64,000 bases of DNA from Diphasiastrum complanatum (GCA_029204225.1 CM055102.1:30665632-30729631); one strand, 5' to 3'. Shown: positions 42,990-55,812, numbered from the stretch's first letter. The notes: generated by a model not told the origin, from the letters alone. A program made the numbers and translations.

Positions 42990-44018
42990 TTTTAAAAAAT
43001 CATGGAAAAAGTGCATTTTTAGGGGGTTCTTTTGCAAAATTTCAAGATTGTCTCAGAAAGAACCCTTGCAGACTGGTATAAACTTGTATCTAGGTTAGAT
43101 TCACTTTCTTACCAAGCTGCAAGAGTTACTTCTCAAGGAAACTCAAAAAATCTTGAAAAAAGTGCATTTTGTTGGGGTTTTGTTGCAAAATTTTACTATG
43201 AAAAAACCCTTGCAAACCGGTATGAACTTGTATCTATGTTATATTCACCTAATCACGAAGTTTCAAGAGTTACTTCTCAAGGGAACGCAAAAAATCCTTA
43301 AAAAAGTGCATTTTTTGGGTGTTTTTTTGCAAAATTTTCAGATTTTCTAAGACAAAAACCTCTCATACTAGTATGCACTTGTATCTAGGTCAGATTCACT
43401 TGCTCACCAGGCTGCAAGTGTTACATACCATGGAAACTTAAAAAATCCTGAAAAAAGTGCATGTTTTGGAGTATTTTTGCAAAATTTTAAGATTTTCTGG
43501 GAACAAACCCTCTCAGACTGGTGTGCACTTGTATCTCAGTCAAAATCAACTGCTCACAGAGCTGCGAGAGTGAATACTCTAGGAAACTCAAAAAATCTTG
43601 AAAAAAGTGCATTTTTTGGGGGTTTTTTGGCTAAATTTTGAGATTTTCTAGGAACTAATCTGTGTAGGCTGGTATGTGCTTGTATCTGAGTCAAATCCAC
43701 CTGCTTACCAATCTGCAAGAGTTACTTCTCAGGGGAACTCAAGAATTTGTTGTATGAGAAGGTTCTAGGCCACTTTTTGCTCTTGGGAACCTTCACAGGG
43801 GCACTTTTTTTGGGATCTAACTCTCGCAGACTTCTCTGTATCCTTGTCTCAGTAAGATGGAACTTCAGAGAGCTCTGTGAAGGTTACCTCCCAAAGAAAC
43901 TCAAAAATTTGTTGTCTGAGAAGGTTCTAGACCACTTTTTGCTCTTGAGAACCTTCACAAGGGCACTTTTTTTGGGATCTAACTCTTGCAAACTTCTCTG
44001 TGTCCTTGTCTCAGTGAA
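42990..44018. repeat. Tandem array, about 150-bp unit, seven diverged copies
   Basis: The landmark GTGCAT occurs at 43011, 43162, 43306, 43457 and 43617 (spacings 151, 144, 151, 160). It is preceded each time by AACTCAAAAAATC and followed by TTTTGCAAAATTTT, a CTTGCAGACTGGTATG-like block and CTTGTATCT. The last two units (from about 43740 and 43905) are a variant sub-family with GAAGGTTCTAGRCCACTTTTTGCTC. The array ends where the direct repeat at 44019 begins. Confidence 0.85.
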
Positions 44019-44090
44019 GTAAGGCTTGGCCAGCAGTATTTTAAGTGGTGGGACCCACTTGTTTATTATTGAGTAGGAAATACCCACAAT
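44019..44090. repeat. Direct repeat, right copy (LTR-terminus-like)
   Basis: This is the partner of 40189-40262. It ends in ACCCACA at 44088, after which copia element E coding sequence resumes within a few bases. ATAGAGG occurs here (44089-44095) and at 39355-39361 near the other break, a possible but unproven target duplication. Confidence 0.55.
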
Positions 44091-44091
44091 A

Positions 44092-44890
44092 GAGGACTAA
44101 AGAAGAGAGAGAATTGATGCAGCTCACACCATACAGAAAACTGATAGGATCGTTGATGTACCTTGCAAATAACACACGCCCTGACATTGTTTATGCACTG
44201 CTCAGGATGAGCCAATTCTGCACGAATCCAGGCTCGACACATTGGAAGATAGCAAAACGAATTTTGCAATATCTTCAATTAACAGAAGATTTTGGTTTGT
44301 GTAATTGTCGTGATGCAGGGTTCCAGATGTTTTCCTACAGTGATGCTAGCTGGGCATCCCTCAAGGACGACTGCAAAAGTGTCTCAAGAGGATGCACCAT
44401 CGCGTCAGGAGCAGCAAGTCTCTGGGTCAGCAAGAAACAGACCATTGTAACTTAGCCATCCTGTGAAGTAGAGTACATTGCAGCAGCAAAGATGGCCAAT
44501 GAGATAATTTGGCTCAAACATTGTGTAATACATCTGCAATACATTTGACAAAAGACCCTGTGTTTCACTCAAAGACGAAACACATTGCAATCAAGTACCA
44601 CTTGATAAGGGATCTGATTGGGAAGAAGATGTTGTAGACTATCTTCATTGGAACAAAGGAGATGGTAGCTAACATTTTCACAAAAGCCTTAGACAAAGGT
44701 CTGTTTGAGAAACAGAGGAGCAGTATTGGAGTCTTCAAGCTATCATGCTTTGAGAAAGAGCTGAAGAAACAAAATGTTTCTAGTGCCAAAGCCTTGCTAG
44801 CTCTCCACTCTGATTTTGACAAAAAAGACACAAGAAACAAAATTGTTCGTGAACAATTTCGTGACACACGACATGAAATTGTTTCGTGAC
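44092..44890 (+). mobile_element. Ty1/copia RNase H, element E (right part)
   Basis: The plus strand reads TKEERELMQLTPYRKLIGSL, then RPDIVYALLRMSQF, then SYSDASWASLKDDC and VSKKQTIVT, a stop, and then frameshifted [15 protein letters not shown], ending in FTKALDKGLFEK and a polypurine-like AAAGAGCTGAAGAAAC. It continues the pol of 38285-39310, including the expected block order, and is a close relative of element B. Confidence 0.85.
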
Positions 44891-45620
44891 ACAAAATCAT
44901 TCTTGCTCCACGAATGGCCAAGAAGATCAGTCAAGTACCAAGGGTACAAATATTTGATCAGATAGCATGACATCAGCAGAAGTACTCTAGATCGTGGCTA
45001 ATCTGCCACTCTTGTAGTTCGCAATTAGTTGTAGATGTTTAATCTTTCTAATTTGGAAGTTACACGACATGACACGAAAAAGTTTGCGAACTATATACTT
45101 TCTGTTTGATGCATAATACAAGAAAGAAGACAAAGAAGATGAAAAAAAAATATAGAATACTTGTCCGCCTGTGTGCGGGAGAATTTTGTAAGAGGATCTG
45201 TAGATCCAAAAGTCTGCTAGTAAGTGCGACATTATTTGTGAGAGAGCTGTATTTCTCTCATGCCAATGCACTATGTGGATCTATCGCACAGTGCTTGAAA
45301 AATCAAGAAAATCAATAAATAATATTGTAGTTGTTATGCAATATCATTCTATATGATTGTATGATCTCAAATGAATGTTATTCTGCTACAATTCTTGTAT
45401 CTGATTCACTTGTTTATTCAATTTTGCACTTTGGTTTGATTTTTGTTGAATGCTATATTAATATGTTAACGTAGATCAGCGGTGTCTGTCTACACTCTGA
45501 AGGATTGTAGGAGTGATACAGCCGACAGTGATTAGCAATCGTATATGAATTCCTAACGAACTGATTCTATTCGTGAATCCTTTCGCTTCACAGTTTGTCA
45601 CCAGAGTTCTAGCTGGAATT
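44891..45620 (+). repeat. Putative 3' LTR of copia element E
   Basis: The segment directly follows the pol end. It contains a GAGAGAGCTGTATTTCTCTC hairpin-like segment comparable to the one before the element B primer site. It lacks coding capacity. The matching 5' LTR is absent from the window (E is truncated on the left), so the borders are estimates. Confidence 0.35.
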
Positions 45621-45649
45621 TGCACTTTTTGAGTGCAATTTTTCGCATC

Positions 45650-46010
45650 AACAAATATATACTCAATCAACAGAAGAACGGTGTCCAAAGGACAAAACCA
45701 GTACCTACATGTTTTAATTGTGGAATACCTAGACATTATTCTAATGAATGTCCTAAACCAAAGAAACAGATTGGATATGTACCTTTGTGTGGAAATTGTA
45801 AAGCTGAAGGACATGTAACTTCAGAATGTCCTAAGTCACTAGTTAAAAAGTTAGTAGTAAAATTTGTTAAACCTGAGGTCGCTAAGGATAATGAAAATAA
45901 AGATCAAAGCAAAACTAATTCCTCACAAATAGAGAGAATACATAACCAAAATAATGTATGAAGAATGCCTTCTACTCGAGTTCGAGAGAGAATATCAAAA
46001 CAAGCAAAAT
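45650..46010 (+). pseudogene. Retroelement Gag fragment with two CCHC knuckles
   Basis: The plus frame reads TCFNCGIPRHYSNECPKPKK then LCGNCKAEGHVTSECPK (two CX2CX4HX4C knuckles), then a Lys/Asn-rich tail ending near 45960. A shifted frame gives MPSTRVRERISK. The double knuckle and spacing fit a Ty3/gypsy nucleocapsid. No capsid domain precedes it and no protease follows. Confidence 0.7.
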
Positions 46011-46179
46011 AGCATGAGATCCAATTTTGACATTATGACACTACCAAAGCTTGATTCATCATTAGATATGAATGAGAATGATATGTACATATATAGGAGA
46101 GCCAAAATTCGTGGTACTCCTTGCATTCAATGCATTCCTTACACCTAATCAAGTGTAAACTATTACCATATTGACACCT

Positions 46180-46520
46180 AACAACTTGCATGCTGAAATT
46201 GCACCTAACTCCTACCTACTTTGTCCAACTGTCAATTTCTCAACTATGAACCTACAAAACTACATGCATGTGTCCAATACTATTTGCATGTCTTGCATGT
46301 GACTTCCCTAGATGACTTGGACACGTGTAGAACATGTATACTGACTTGCATGTTGCATGCAGTGATTGCATGTTGCATGCATGCACACTAACTGATTTTG
46401 CATGTCATCTAGTTTTATGCATGTCATCAAATCTAGATCTACCTAGCTCAAACTTGCCCTAATCTACAAGGTCATGTGCTCAATTCACATACCTTTGATA
46501 TATACAATGGAACAAAGTGA
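46180..46520. repeat. Dispersed repeat, copy 2 (TGCATGTTGCATGCA family)
   Basis: This is the counterpart of 22290-22640, in the same orientation. It shares the TGCATGTTGCATGCA, GCATGTCATC, TCTACCTAGCTCAAA and ATGTGCTCAATTCACATACC blocks. Confidence 0.6.
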
Positions 46521-48284
46521 AATATGACCAGCTAGACATTGTGCATGTCATGTAGCTCGACTTTGTACATACTAGAGAATAATATTTACAACTTGTAAAT
46601 GCACAAGCAAGATGATTTTTCTCATCAATTCCTATAGACAAGTTGGATAGCTTTTTATTCTTCACATTTGGACCTGTTACAAAAGGATGTAACTCGTGGG
46701 AAGAGAGGATACTCTCTCTCTCTCTTATCTCATTCATGCTTATACATGGTTCTCTTGGGTTCTACTATCCATTGGTGCACTATACTTGTGATATCTTGCA
46801 AGTCTATGTGTAAAATCCCAAAAAGACTCTTTGTAAAGATTCTTTTTACATTTTTTCTCAAATTTTTCTTACACATGGACCAATCAAGACACTCAAATTT
46901 GAAATCTACGTAACGTAACTTTTTGAGTCCACATTTTGATTCCATACTAAAAATGGCATAACTTTTGAGTGGTAAGTCTGAATTTAGCGGAGTTTGGTGC
47001 ATTAGAAAGTGTTCAACAAGGGCTTTCCAATGATATGTTACATGGCATACTTCTGAGCTATGATTAAAAAGTTATGGCAAGTCAAAAGTATTAGTGTTAT
47101 AATATTCTAATAATAAAAAAGGCATCTTGCACGAATTCTTAAAGGGTCTTTTTGGAACTCAAAACTCCTCTAATGTGACTGAAAAACATGATTTTGGCCT
47201 TTTTAGCCAATAGAACTTGATTTAGACTATATGTACAGGCTATATGATTGTACTACATGAAAAGTACATTTATTTCACATGTGGAAACAGGCTCCACACA
47301 TGTGTAATCATAATAGGTACAAGTTATTATGATATTTACAATGTTTGATCTAGTTAGCTTAAAATCGAGTGCTAGTAAGAGGCAAAATGTCACAAACAAT
47401 GATGAGAAGTCATTCCATTTGACAAAACAATGATTAGATGTGTATCCTCCTATCAACCTTTGATACCATGAGAACTTTTCACACATGTGAACCAGCTGCA
47501 AGTACAAAGGATCAAGAGAATGAATGATTGCACACTTTTAACTAGCTTCTATTCCAATAACAATGTGATGGAAAACATTGGCAAGCTAGTTAGCAACAAG
47601 GCAAGAGCATTCATCACAATCTAACTATCATTAGACCTCAAATAGATCAAATGGAAGCTTTACTTAAAGAAATGTATTCTTGAGGTACAAAGCCACCTTA
47701 TTTATAATACAAGAGGCCTTCTAAAACTCGTGGAGAGAGAGAACAATCTAGATGCCACATTGCCTCTACCTCTCTACTAAATGACAAAAAGAGAAATGGA
47801 TAAGACTTGAGAATCTCTCCTTTTGAGAATCCTTGACCTACAAGAGTAGCCTCACATGCGTCTTGATAGGTTCTAGACCTACACATCACTATGAAGACTA
47901 AAAAATGTAACTTGACTCTAATCTTGCCTAGTCTACCTCAAGTTTGGACAAACCCCAAAACTTAAATATCTAAGTTTAGTATTATTTTATTTAACAATAC
48001 TTTCACAATATAGACATGAGCAAAAAGAAAAATATACGGGTTTTAGATCCATATGAAAGGAGATTGTTCTTTCATGACAATACCTTGCATCTCAAACTTG
48101 GAGATGATGAAAATTGAAATTAAAATAGATTATATATATATACATGTTTTCCATTGTATCATGAGGATCTCTCTTTTCTTATGAATTTGGATGCTTTATG
48201 AAAGATCATAATGTTTGGTGAGTTCTTAGCTTGATATTTAAATTGTGCTCATTTATAAAACCACTGGAATAGTTGTACTAAATA
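46521..48284. other. Intergenic, probably old retroelement LTR or leader
   Basis: No coding frame is supported. Sentence-like AT-rich DNA around 46920-47240 (AAAGTTATGGCAAGTC, AAAATGGCATAAC) resembles LTR/UTR DNA of plant gypsy elements, but no border or partner was found. Confidence 0.3.
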
Positions 48285-49015
48285 TTTATTTTTTGAGTTA
48301 TGTCCACCATGATTTGTAGCTCTATGAAATGCTCCTCTAGCTTGCCAATGTGATTTTTCCATGCCTTGTGATGACCAGATACTTAAGCCCCCATATACCT
48401 TTGCTGCAAACAATAGTTGAAATAAGTAACATCAGTGGAAATAAATAGAATTATGAATGAGACAAGTAGCATATAATGAAATAGAATAGTACCATGTAAT
48501 GTGTAACGTGATCTTCTCCCCAACAATCTTGTATACACACTTTCGTATTTAAATCTTCTGCTTCTTGTGTTGAGCCAGTGTTTTTGGTCGTCCCAAATTC
48601 ACATTGTAGCAATCATTCATGCAATAAAGACATGGATGCTTTGATGTTGCCCTATGAGAGACATTATACATACATTTCAATGTTTTCAAATCGCCTGCAA
48701 GGTGCCATTGAATTTGAAAACTTCCATGGTTTTTGACTGTAAGTTTTTCACCCTCCAAATTTCTCTTTATAATCTCGCCATAATTTGTACGTGAAAATAT
48801 CCATGACAATATTTTATGGTCCTCTTTCAAGACCTGTAGAGAAGCAAGTAATGCATGACATTTTAATAAAAAAAGACAATGTATTCAATGTTATAAACGA
48901 TACTTCAAAAAAAAATGAAAATTGAAAAGTATACCTGGAATGCAACCAACCACCATATGTGATTTTTCAATTGAGCACTAAAATTTTGATCATTAGTATC
49001 TAAATTTTGTTCATC
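48285..49015 (-). pseudogene. Transposon-type protein fragment with intact introns
   Basis: Minus-strand exons: about 49015-48934 (ends HIWWLVAFQ, donor GTATAC); 48839-48553 (acceptor CTCTACAG, starts VLKEDHKILSW; core HLAGDLKTLKCMYNV then KHPCLYCM); a short exon ending at about 48493 (DCWGEDHVTHYM, donor GTACTA); and about 48408-48285 (SIWSSQGMEKSHWQARGAFH). The first junction is in phase 0. A one-base shift separates the second and third blocks. The GDLK...PCxYC and QGxEKSHxxARG patterns recall proteins encoded by eukaryotic DNA transposons, perhaps of the same broad class as 638-1190. The family assignment is from motif memory only. Confidence 0.5.
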
Positions 49016-51205
49016 AAACGACACTCACTATTAGCTGATGCTACACCCCGAGGTGTCGATGCAGTGCCTCATCACTCAAAAGGGCTTCTAGCAGAGATGA
49101 AGTTGAGAGCTGAGTATGAGAGCACGAGAATTACGAGTGCTAAGTTAAGTTGTACATTTTGTGATCCCCATGGTAATTTTCAAAAGATGGAAAACCATGT
49201 GGGAGCTAGTAATTTGGGCCCGCTCAACTTGAGATGTATTTTTAATAAAGAGGCCTCCCAATACTGAGTAAATCAAGGGGTGACTTCCTTCATATGTGTA
49301 AATCAAAAGGTGGAATCGAAAATGCTATAGAAATGGGTTCACCCAATCGTGGGTGTTGTATTTATCTCCTCTACTCTCCTAAATCCCATGTTAATCTAGT
49401 TCCATTCATTGCTGCATATTTACTTGCATTGTCGCGCAGTTCAACTACTGAGGACGAGAAAGAGAAGATGGCCGACATATCAGAGTTGGATGAACTATCG
49501 GGTAGACCCAACCTGGTCGACATATCGGAGAAGCCCGACTTATCGGCACTGATAGGGGCTTGTGTGGTAGTGGCCCCGACGACTGGTACAGCACCGTCGT
49601 CGTTGTCTTTGATTAGGTTCTCAGGGGACCTTCTGTCATCTGGGGTGGTGGGATCGGTCTGATCCGGTGATGGAATGAATATTGTCTGAACAAATGCATC
49701 ATTAGGCAATAGTTGGTTGCCCTCGGAAACCTTTGATGGCAAAACGGGTGGTGTGGAGTAACAGAAGTGGAAACAGGGGTGGGGACAATTTGTCCAAACG
49801 AGAGAATGGGTGGAATAGAGGGGAATTGGAGTGTAGTGTCGAGTACAGAAGGCGAAGATGGAGCGGAAATAGTCTGGCGTGGCGGTGAAAAGTTGATGAC
49901 TTGCATCCACGCCAGAGTGTCCAGAGACACCTGAGAGTCAGAAGGGTTGAACTGGAGAGAAACAAAGGTGGGATCAGGAGTAATGGAGGATGCAATAGTA
50001 ATGAAAGGGGAATGCTTTTTGGCGAGCTTTTCAGGACGAGCTTTTTCGTCCTTGAAGCAAGCTTTTCTAGCACCCATTCAAGACATCAAAAAATGGTACA
50101 ACATAAGGAGCATAAGAAGATAGCCATTAGTTGTAACAGGGAACTCTAGACCCAAGAGACCTACCTACCATGATAGATATGGTTTCCACTACATAACCAA
50201 AGAGGGGCTTACTAATAGTAAGAAGCTCCATGTTCATATGCACAACATACTAAGCAAATAGGCCTCACCTATTCAAGAAGCCTGCCTACTCGTAAATGCT
50301 ACACTAGTGTCACTACTCCCAGCATGGAGAAATCTTGGAGGCCCAAGAAGAATACTTCTACCTGAGTCATTAACTTTGGTTCCCAAGAGAAACGAGAAGT
50401 TGAATGAGACACATCTTCATAACAATGACCTCATTTTATAAAGCTTTAGGGTATATGTCGGGATTTGCACCAAGCCACATACAAATCGATTGGATGTAAT
50501 GGCAAAGCACTTCTCCTCTGCTAACCTATAAAGATTATTAGGTGTATCAAGCAAAGAGTTGTAATAGCACTTGTGATACAATTCATCAAACAAAAATATT
50601 CTAAATAGCAACTCCAGAGAATAAATGTACAAAAATACTGTTAGAAAAATTGACTCACGCAACTTACATTCTCTTATACCATGTACATATTCTAATGTAG
50701 AGACGCTACTCAGCATGCACTAATGAAGACTTGGATTAAATGTAAGCAGGCTGAAGGTAAGTTTACAAGAAGGTGAATCAGATGTAGATAAAGGTAAATT
50801 TGAACCTAGTTAGAGACATCTTCTTCAATGTCACTTAATAGCTTGAGATAGTTCTGGATCAGTCTGAAAGGTGGTGGAGAAAACAAATCTTTTTCAATAA
50901 GACAATAAGACAAACTCTTGTGCATGATGATTTTCAATATAAGACACTAATTAATTTAATAGTGTGCCTTTTTGCCATCAATTAGTTACTAATAACATCA
51001 AAACTCATTCAAAATATCGAAACCCTAAACCAAACAAGACACAATACATAAACATTGTTTCATAAAAACAGTTTCATAAATTGGGCTGAAAGAGATATCC
51101 ATGCAATATTGTTTTAAGATTGTTCAAAATACCATAAACTAAACAAAAGTAGTCGGCGGCTGGAAAGTCTCGAATTAGTCCATGATGATTTTTTTTAGCC
51201 TAACA
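49016..51205. other. Intergenic, Pro/Thr-rich broken frames at 49.4-50.1 kb
   Basis: On the minus strand 50077-49371 two overlapping frames together give a Pro/Ser/Thr-rich sequence (LPSKVSEGNQLLPNDAFVQ and so on) separated by a frameshift at about 49750. No domain is recognised. The rest (50.1-51.2 kb) is AT-rich without features. Confidence 0.3.
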
Positions 51206-54200
51206 CTAACTACTCTCCATAGACAACAAAAAAATGTCAAACAACAACTGGTCCTGCTCAATACATATGCAATCCCTATTTAAAGATCCAGCTTGACGTC
51301 CCATATTTCTAGTTCCAGAAAATAGATCCATAATGATGTCACCCGGATTGGTTAACATCTCCACCAAAAACCTGCAAATGCGAAAAGTGTAGCAGAGTCA
51401 TCAAATAAACGAATATAAAAAATGCACCCAATTTGCACCCAATTTATTTCTTGGATGTACCTGCAAAAACCTGGAGACCTCTCAGCACCGCCACGACAAA
51501 CAACGCCATTTACTTCAGTAATTGTGCTCCCATTAAGGTCCATTACCCAATTTGCCTTTTTGTCAAAAGCAACCTTCCAGTTTCGACTAGCAATAGATCT
51601 CTTGTAGGTAGGCGCGGGACACCCTACTCGATGGTACAATGGCATTTGCAGAAAGACAACCTGAAGAGAAAAACATCTGATGGTTATTATGCTAGAAAAA
51701 CAATGTGCCTATTCAAACTTGATTGTGACAAAAGAGTGATTACCTCCTCATATGGATCATGCCTGGTGTAGCTTCAACCAGCACATTCAAGCAACGATAT
51801 AGCACAAATCCAAATGACTCGGCGAATGAGTGTACAATCGGAAAGTGCTCAGGGATGCATGTATAAACAAACCATCCTTGGTCTGCGTCATACTTTGTTG
51901 CAATTTCAAATACTGCTGCGGCCAGATCAGGAGAAAACTCATTCCAAGTAGGAACACCCTCGTCACCCTCAAAGTGTTTGACTGGTAGAGATGTCGGAAA
52001 ATATGCCCAGACTAGCGCCACTGCAGATTTAGCTAGGATTTCATTTATGGTCAAGCTTGTCGCGAGGTTGCAAGTACAAAATTCTCACACCTTTTTGGCA
52101 GCACTGCTTTTTTTCTTGCATGCAATCTTGCGTATGTCACACAAGACAACACACACCTTGCCTTGCAACTTCTGGTGCGTCTGACAAGACAAGTTGGAAT
52201 GAAATGGGAATCATAAACAACAAAATTAAATGTGATGCTTACTGGTGACAATTCCAAAAAACTAAAGCTAGTCAGTCGAGAAATAACCTGGGCTCGTAGC
52301 CACATAATCTGCAATGGTTGCATCCACTAGCGTGTCATCGGATGAGAGCATTTGGGAGTCATGCAAATCCTCTTCAGCCTCCACATCTAAGAATCTCTTA
52401 GATCGTTGCTCAGGCCTTCGCTATCTAGCTAATACCTTTCTCTTGGAGGCTGACTCTTGTTCGGGTTCTTGGGTGTTTTGTCTTTTGCCTTGTATTATTG
52501 CTTGCCTCCTCGCATGCAAATCTCTCTCAGAAGGGGGAACTTGGCCTGCTGGGTAATCCAACCACCAAGGACACCACTTACGCTCCCAAGAAGTGATATC
52601 CATGTCGTTCCACTCAAGTGAAAACATGCTCTGGGTCCATCGATCACTAGCCAGTCAGTTACCTCAATTGGATAGTTTGTTATAGTCTTCTCTTTGAGCA
52701 GTGAGGTCAACCATCTGCAACAATTTGATTATTTTAGACGAGGTATAAAGCTTTAGAATGTGAAAGTCATGGTAGTACCATGACAACTATTCAAAAAAAT
52801 AAAAGTAGACAACTACTTATGTAGTACCATACCTGTAGACAAGCCTTCGAGCACACAAAACTAGCTCTGGTTGCTTATCCTCACTAGCTGTATTTTTCAT
52901 TTCTTTCTGCAAATTAGGAAAGGCAAGTTGAAAGTGTAATTGGCATTGTCTCCTGAAGAAGATCTTGTGTCTGTCTGGAAGTGAAGAGCCATCATCTGCC
53001 ATGGCCAGTTCATGACAATGCCCCTGGCCATTTCAATCATTTGCCACCAATAAGTTTCTTTTGCCATGTACCGTCTGAAGGTTTTGTTATTGGAGCTCAT
53101 ACTTCTCTTTGTTGCTTGTCTCCTCCAAGCAACGCAATGACTTCTTTCTTCCTGTGACAATATGTCAATTTGTGTTATTTGAAAGATGCTATTATTACAC
53201 TTGGTGTGTAACAGATGCTATGATTGCATGTTTAGAGCATGAATGGTTATGAGTTGCAAACTTACTTCGTTGCGCTAACACAAGATGTTGCGATAGTCTG
53301 GAGTTTGTCTTTGGTCACCACTATTCCCTTCGCACTCCAATCCAAGTTATACAAAATATGAAAGAATCTAGTTCCATTTGTAGGGTTGGCAAAAATAGCC
53401 AACTTATACGCCTTGTTATTTATAGATTTTTCGATAGCCTACAAGCAAAAACTATTAGTGTTTACCAATTACAGATTTTTCCACTAGAATATTGAAGGAG
53501 ATGTCACAAATCTGTACAGTGATGTCATGGCGTGCTTTACGTTCTTCTTCTATCAAATGCTGCCCATCAATCATCGAGTCATGCTCATGTACCAATCTAT
53601 CAAATTCAACTGGTGCGTAGACAACGATGTTACTTCTGATGAATAAGTATCCCACCTCAAATATCTTGATCTTAAACCATTAGAAAACATACCTTGAATA
53701 CGAGCTGTGCAAGGACAACCATTGGCACATTGTACCAGGGTTTGTGGGATTCTTTTCTCTCTTTCTTTATCTCAACTTCCATCCAATTCCTGTCTTCAGC
53801 CGGCAGGTGCTTTAGCAGGGTCTGTTTGTCAGCTTGTCCAAACTTTTGCATCATATATATGTCATGTGACAATGTGTGAGGCACAAATACCCTGGTCAAT
53901 ATGCAAACACCACAAGTTAGATTTACAAACCTCGTTAAAATAAACTACTCATCCACACTATTTAGCACAATGATTTACCTATTGATATTGTGGAGGGCCA
54001 ATAAAAGCTCTCCTTCTTGTCCCTTGGAAACATCCAGAAATGAACAATCCACTCGAACATGCTTATCCTTGACGTTCGAAAAAACTGCACCACCAATGCA
54101 AAAAAGAAGACGAAACATATGACAACAAACAAAAGCTTTAGGAAAATTCATTTGACAGTAATAGACAAAAGCACAAGGAGGGAGACAAATGATCACTAAC

Positions 54201-54846
54201 CCTCTCTTATTTTCTCCATCCAGGCCTGAACTCTGTGGTTTTCGTCCCACACAATAAATTTTTTATTCGATAAGTGACTCCATTCATCACTTCTGAGTAC
54301 TTCCTCTTCCAGCATTCATCACTCCTGCAAATCCAAGTCACTGACCTCCAATTCTGGTTCATTTGCCTTCTTGATTGACACCAGAAATGTGCCTAACTCT
54401 TTCAGGTAGCCATTCATCCTAAATCCATATCCTAAATCCGAAATATTCTTTTGTACTAGCCGTATTGATTCGTTGACCACCAAACAACAAAGTGGTACTG
54501 GAGGGGGTGGAGTACTTTTGCAAACACGCAGTGAGGCAATTACATCCTAGAGAACGTCTTTTTGAATGACTTTTCCATAATGTCTTATCCCAAGATGTGA
54601 TCGGGGGGGCTCAATAAGGCTTATCTCATTGTCTTCTGCGATGTGCGAGGGATCTTCTGAGACATGCAAGGGGTCTACCTCATCGCCCATAGCATGAACA
54701 TCATCGATTTCTGGAATATGTTGTGTCATTTGAGAGGCATCCACATTAACATGTGCTGAAAAACCATCCACCGTCTTCTCACTCACCTGAGAGGAAGGGC
54801 AAGGATCCTGGCAAGTTGAGCGAAGGTTGTATCTAGACGCAGACAT
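51206..54846 (-). pseudogene. Ten-exon DNA methyltransferase-like pseudogene
   Basis: Exons on the minus strand: 54846-54201, 54084-53979, 53891-53693, 53664-53474, 53438-53266, 53151-52833, 52714-52288, about 52068-51744, 51660-51461, 51371-51206. Most junctions are in phase with clean GT-AG borders. Exon 10 reads NPGDIIMDLFSG then GRQAGSLNRDCICIEQD, the layout of SAM-binding motif I of N4-cytosine/N6-adenine methyltransferases (LDxFxGxG...A..R..IxIExD). Exon 8 reads ALVWAYFP then GWFVYTCIPEHF, as around motif IV. The catalytic motif coming before the SAM motif fits the permuted beta-type order. The second Gly of FxGxG is Arg, and no DPPY is present. Inactivating changes are TAG (54548), TGA (54321), one-base shifts in exons 6 and 7, TAG in exon 7, and a bad acceptor at exon 8. 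It starts MSASRYNLR. Substrate and role are unknown. Confidence 0.6.
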
Positions 54847-55589
54847 ATCTGCAATGAGACATGCCAATCATTAAAGCACTTGGCGATCAGTTCATCATAA
54901 ACCATGAGCAATGCAAACAACAATTCATCTTAAGATCTATGATATGGTTCAAATCTATGACACGACAAACAAGTTTACTCTTTTGTATCTACTCATTGCA
55001 TTTTTCGGTGCTAGATCTCATATGATGTCCATATGAAATCTGTCAGACAGATCTTTATGTTAATTTGCAAAATCCATGAGGGTAGATGATTCGCATCCAA
55101 AGTATTTCTAGGGAGAAGCTATCACTTGTGCTAACTTTTTGTGCAATAGGCTTCCATTCGAGATAATAGTGGAAAGACACCTCATTTTCTTTGGTGTCGC
55201 CAAGTGCGAAAAGACCTTAGAATCTTTGATTCTCCTTATTCAAGGTATTTTCATATTGGACAATTGAAGGCATTGAATTTGAGGATCCTTGGTTCATCAT
55301 TTTTCGGAATACTTAAAGAGTTCTCCAACTCCCATGAGCTTGGAAACTCTAGGTTCATGTGCACACATCAACGAGAGCTTTGCCTTGTTCTAGTTGGAGG
55401 CCCAATCCTATGAATTGCATCAAAGCACTTCCATTCTTAAGTGAATCAATTCATAACATCCATCTATTGTTGTTGTTTCATTTGCTAAGGTTTTGCTAGG
55501 TTTTGGTACGGGCACATGACAGAGCTACCATATGTTCTACTAACTAACAGATACCGAATCACAAAGTTTTTAGTTTTTGTGAAAAATAA
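54847..55589. other. Upstream flank of the methyltransferase-like pseudogene
   Basis: The segment should contain the promoter side of the minus-strand pseudogene. A plus-strand open frame at 55204-55413 has no recognisable motif. No TATA assignment can be defended. Confidence 0.3.
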
Positions 55590-55812
55590 TAATTCACTCC
55601 AAGCTAAAATCTCTCTTTCAAGCGATTTGCGGTTTAAGTCTTAAGATGCATCTTTTCTAAATTACAAGACTTATTCCTCTCTCAAAGCTAAAAAGTCTCT
55701 GTTTCAAGTGAGTTGGACTTTAAGATGCATCTTTTTAAAATTGCAAGACCTATTCCTCTCTCAAAGCTAAAGTCCGTTTTTCAAGTGAGTTGGAGTTAAA
55801 AAATGCGTCAAA
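55590..55812. repeat. 80-bp tandem repeat, three copies
   Basis: The unit contains TTCCTCTCTCAAAGCTAAA followed by TTTCAAGTGAGTTGG and AAGATGCATCTTTT. Copies start at about 55591, 55671 and 55750 and are moderately diverged. Confidence 0.75.

Noticed and set aside
42990-44018. CRISPR-like regular repeats
   Set aside because: The repeats are 150 bp, diverged, without unique spacers, and the DNA is eukaryotic. It is an ordinary tandem array.
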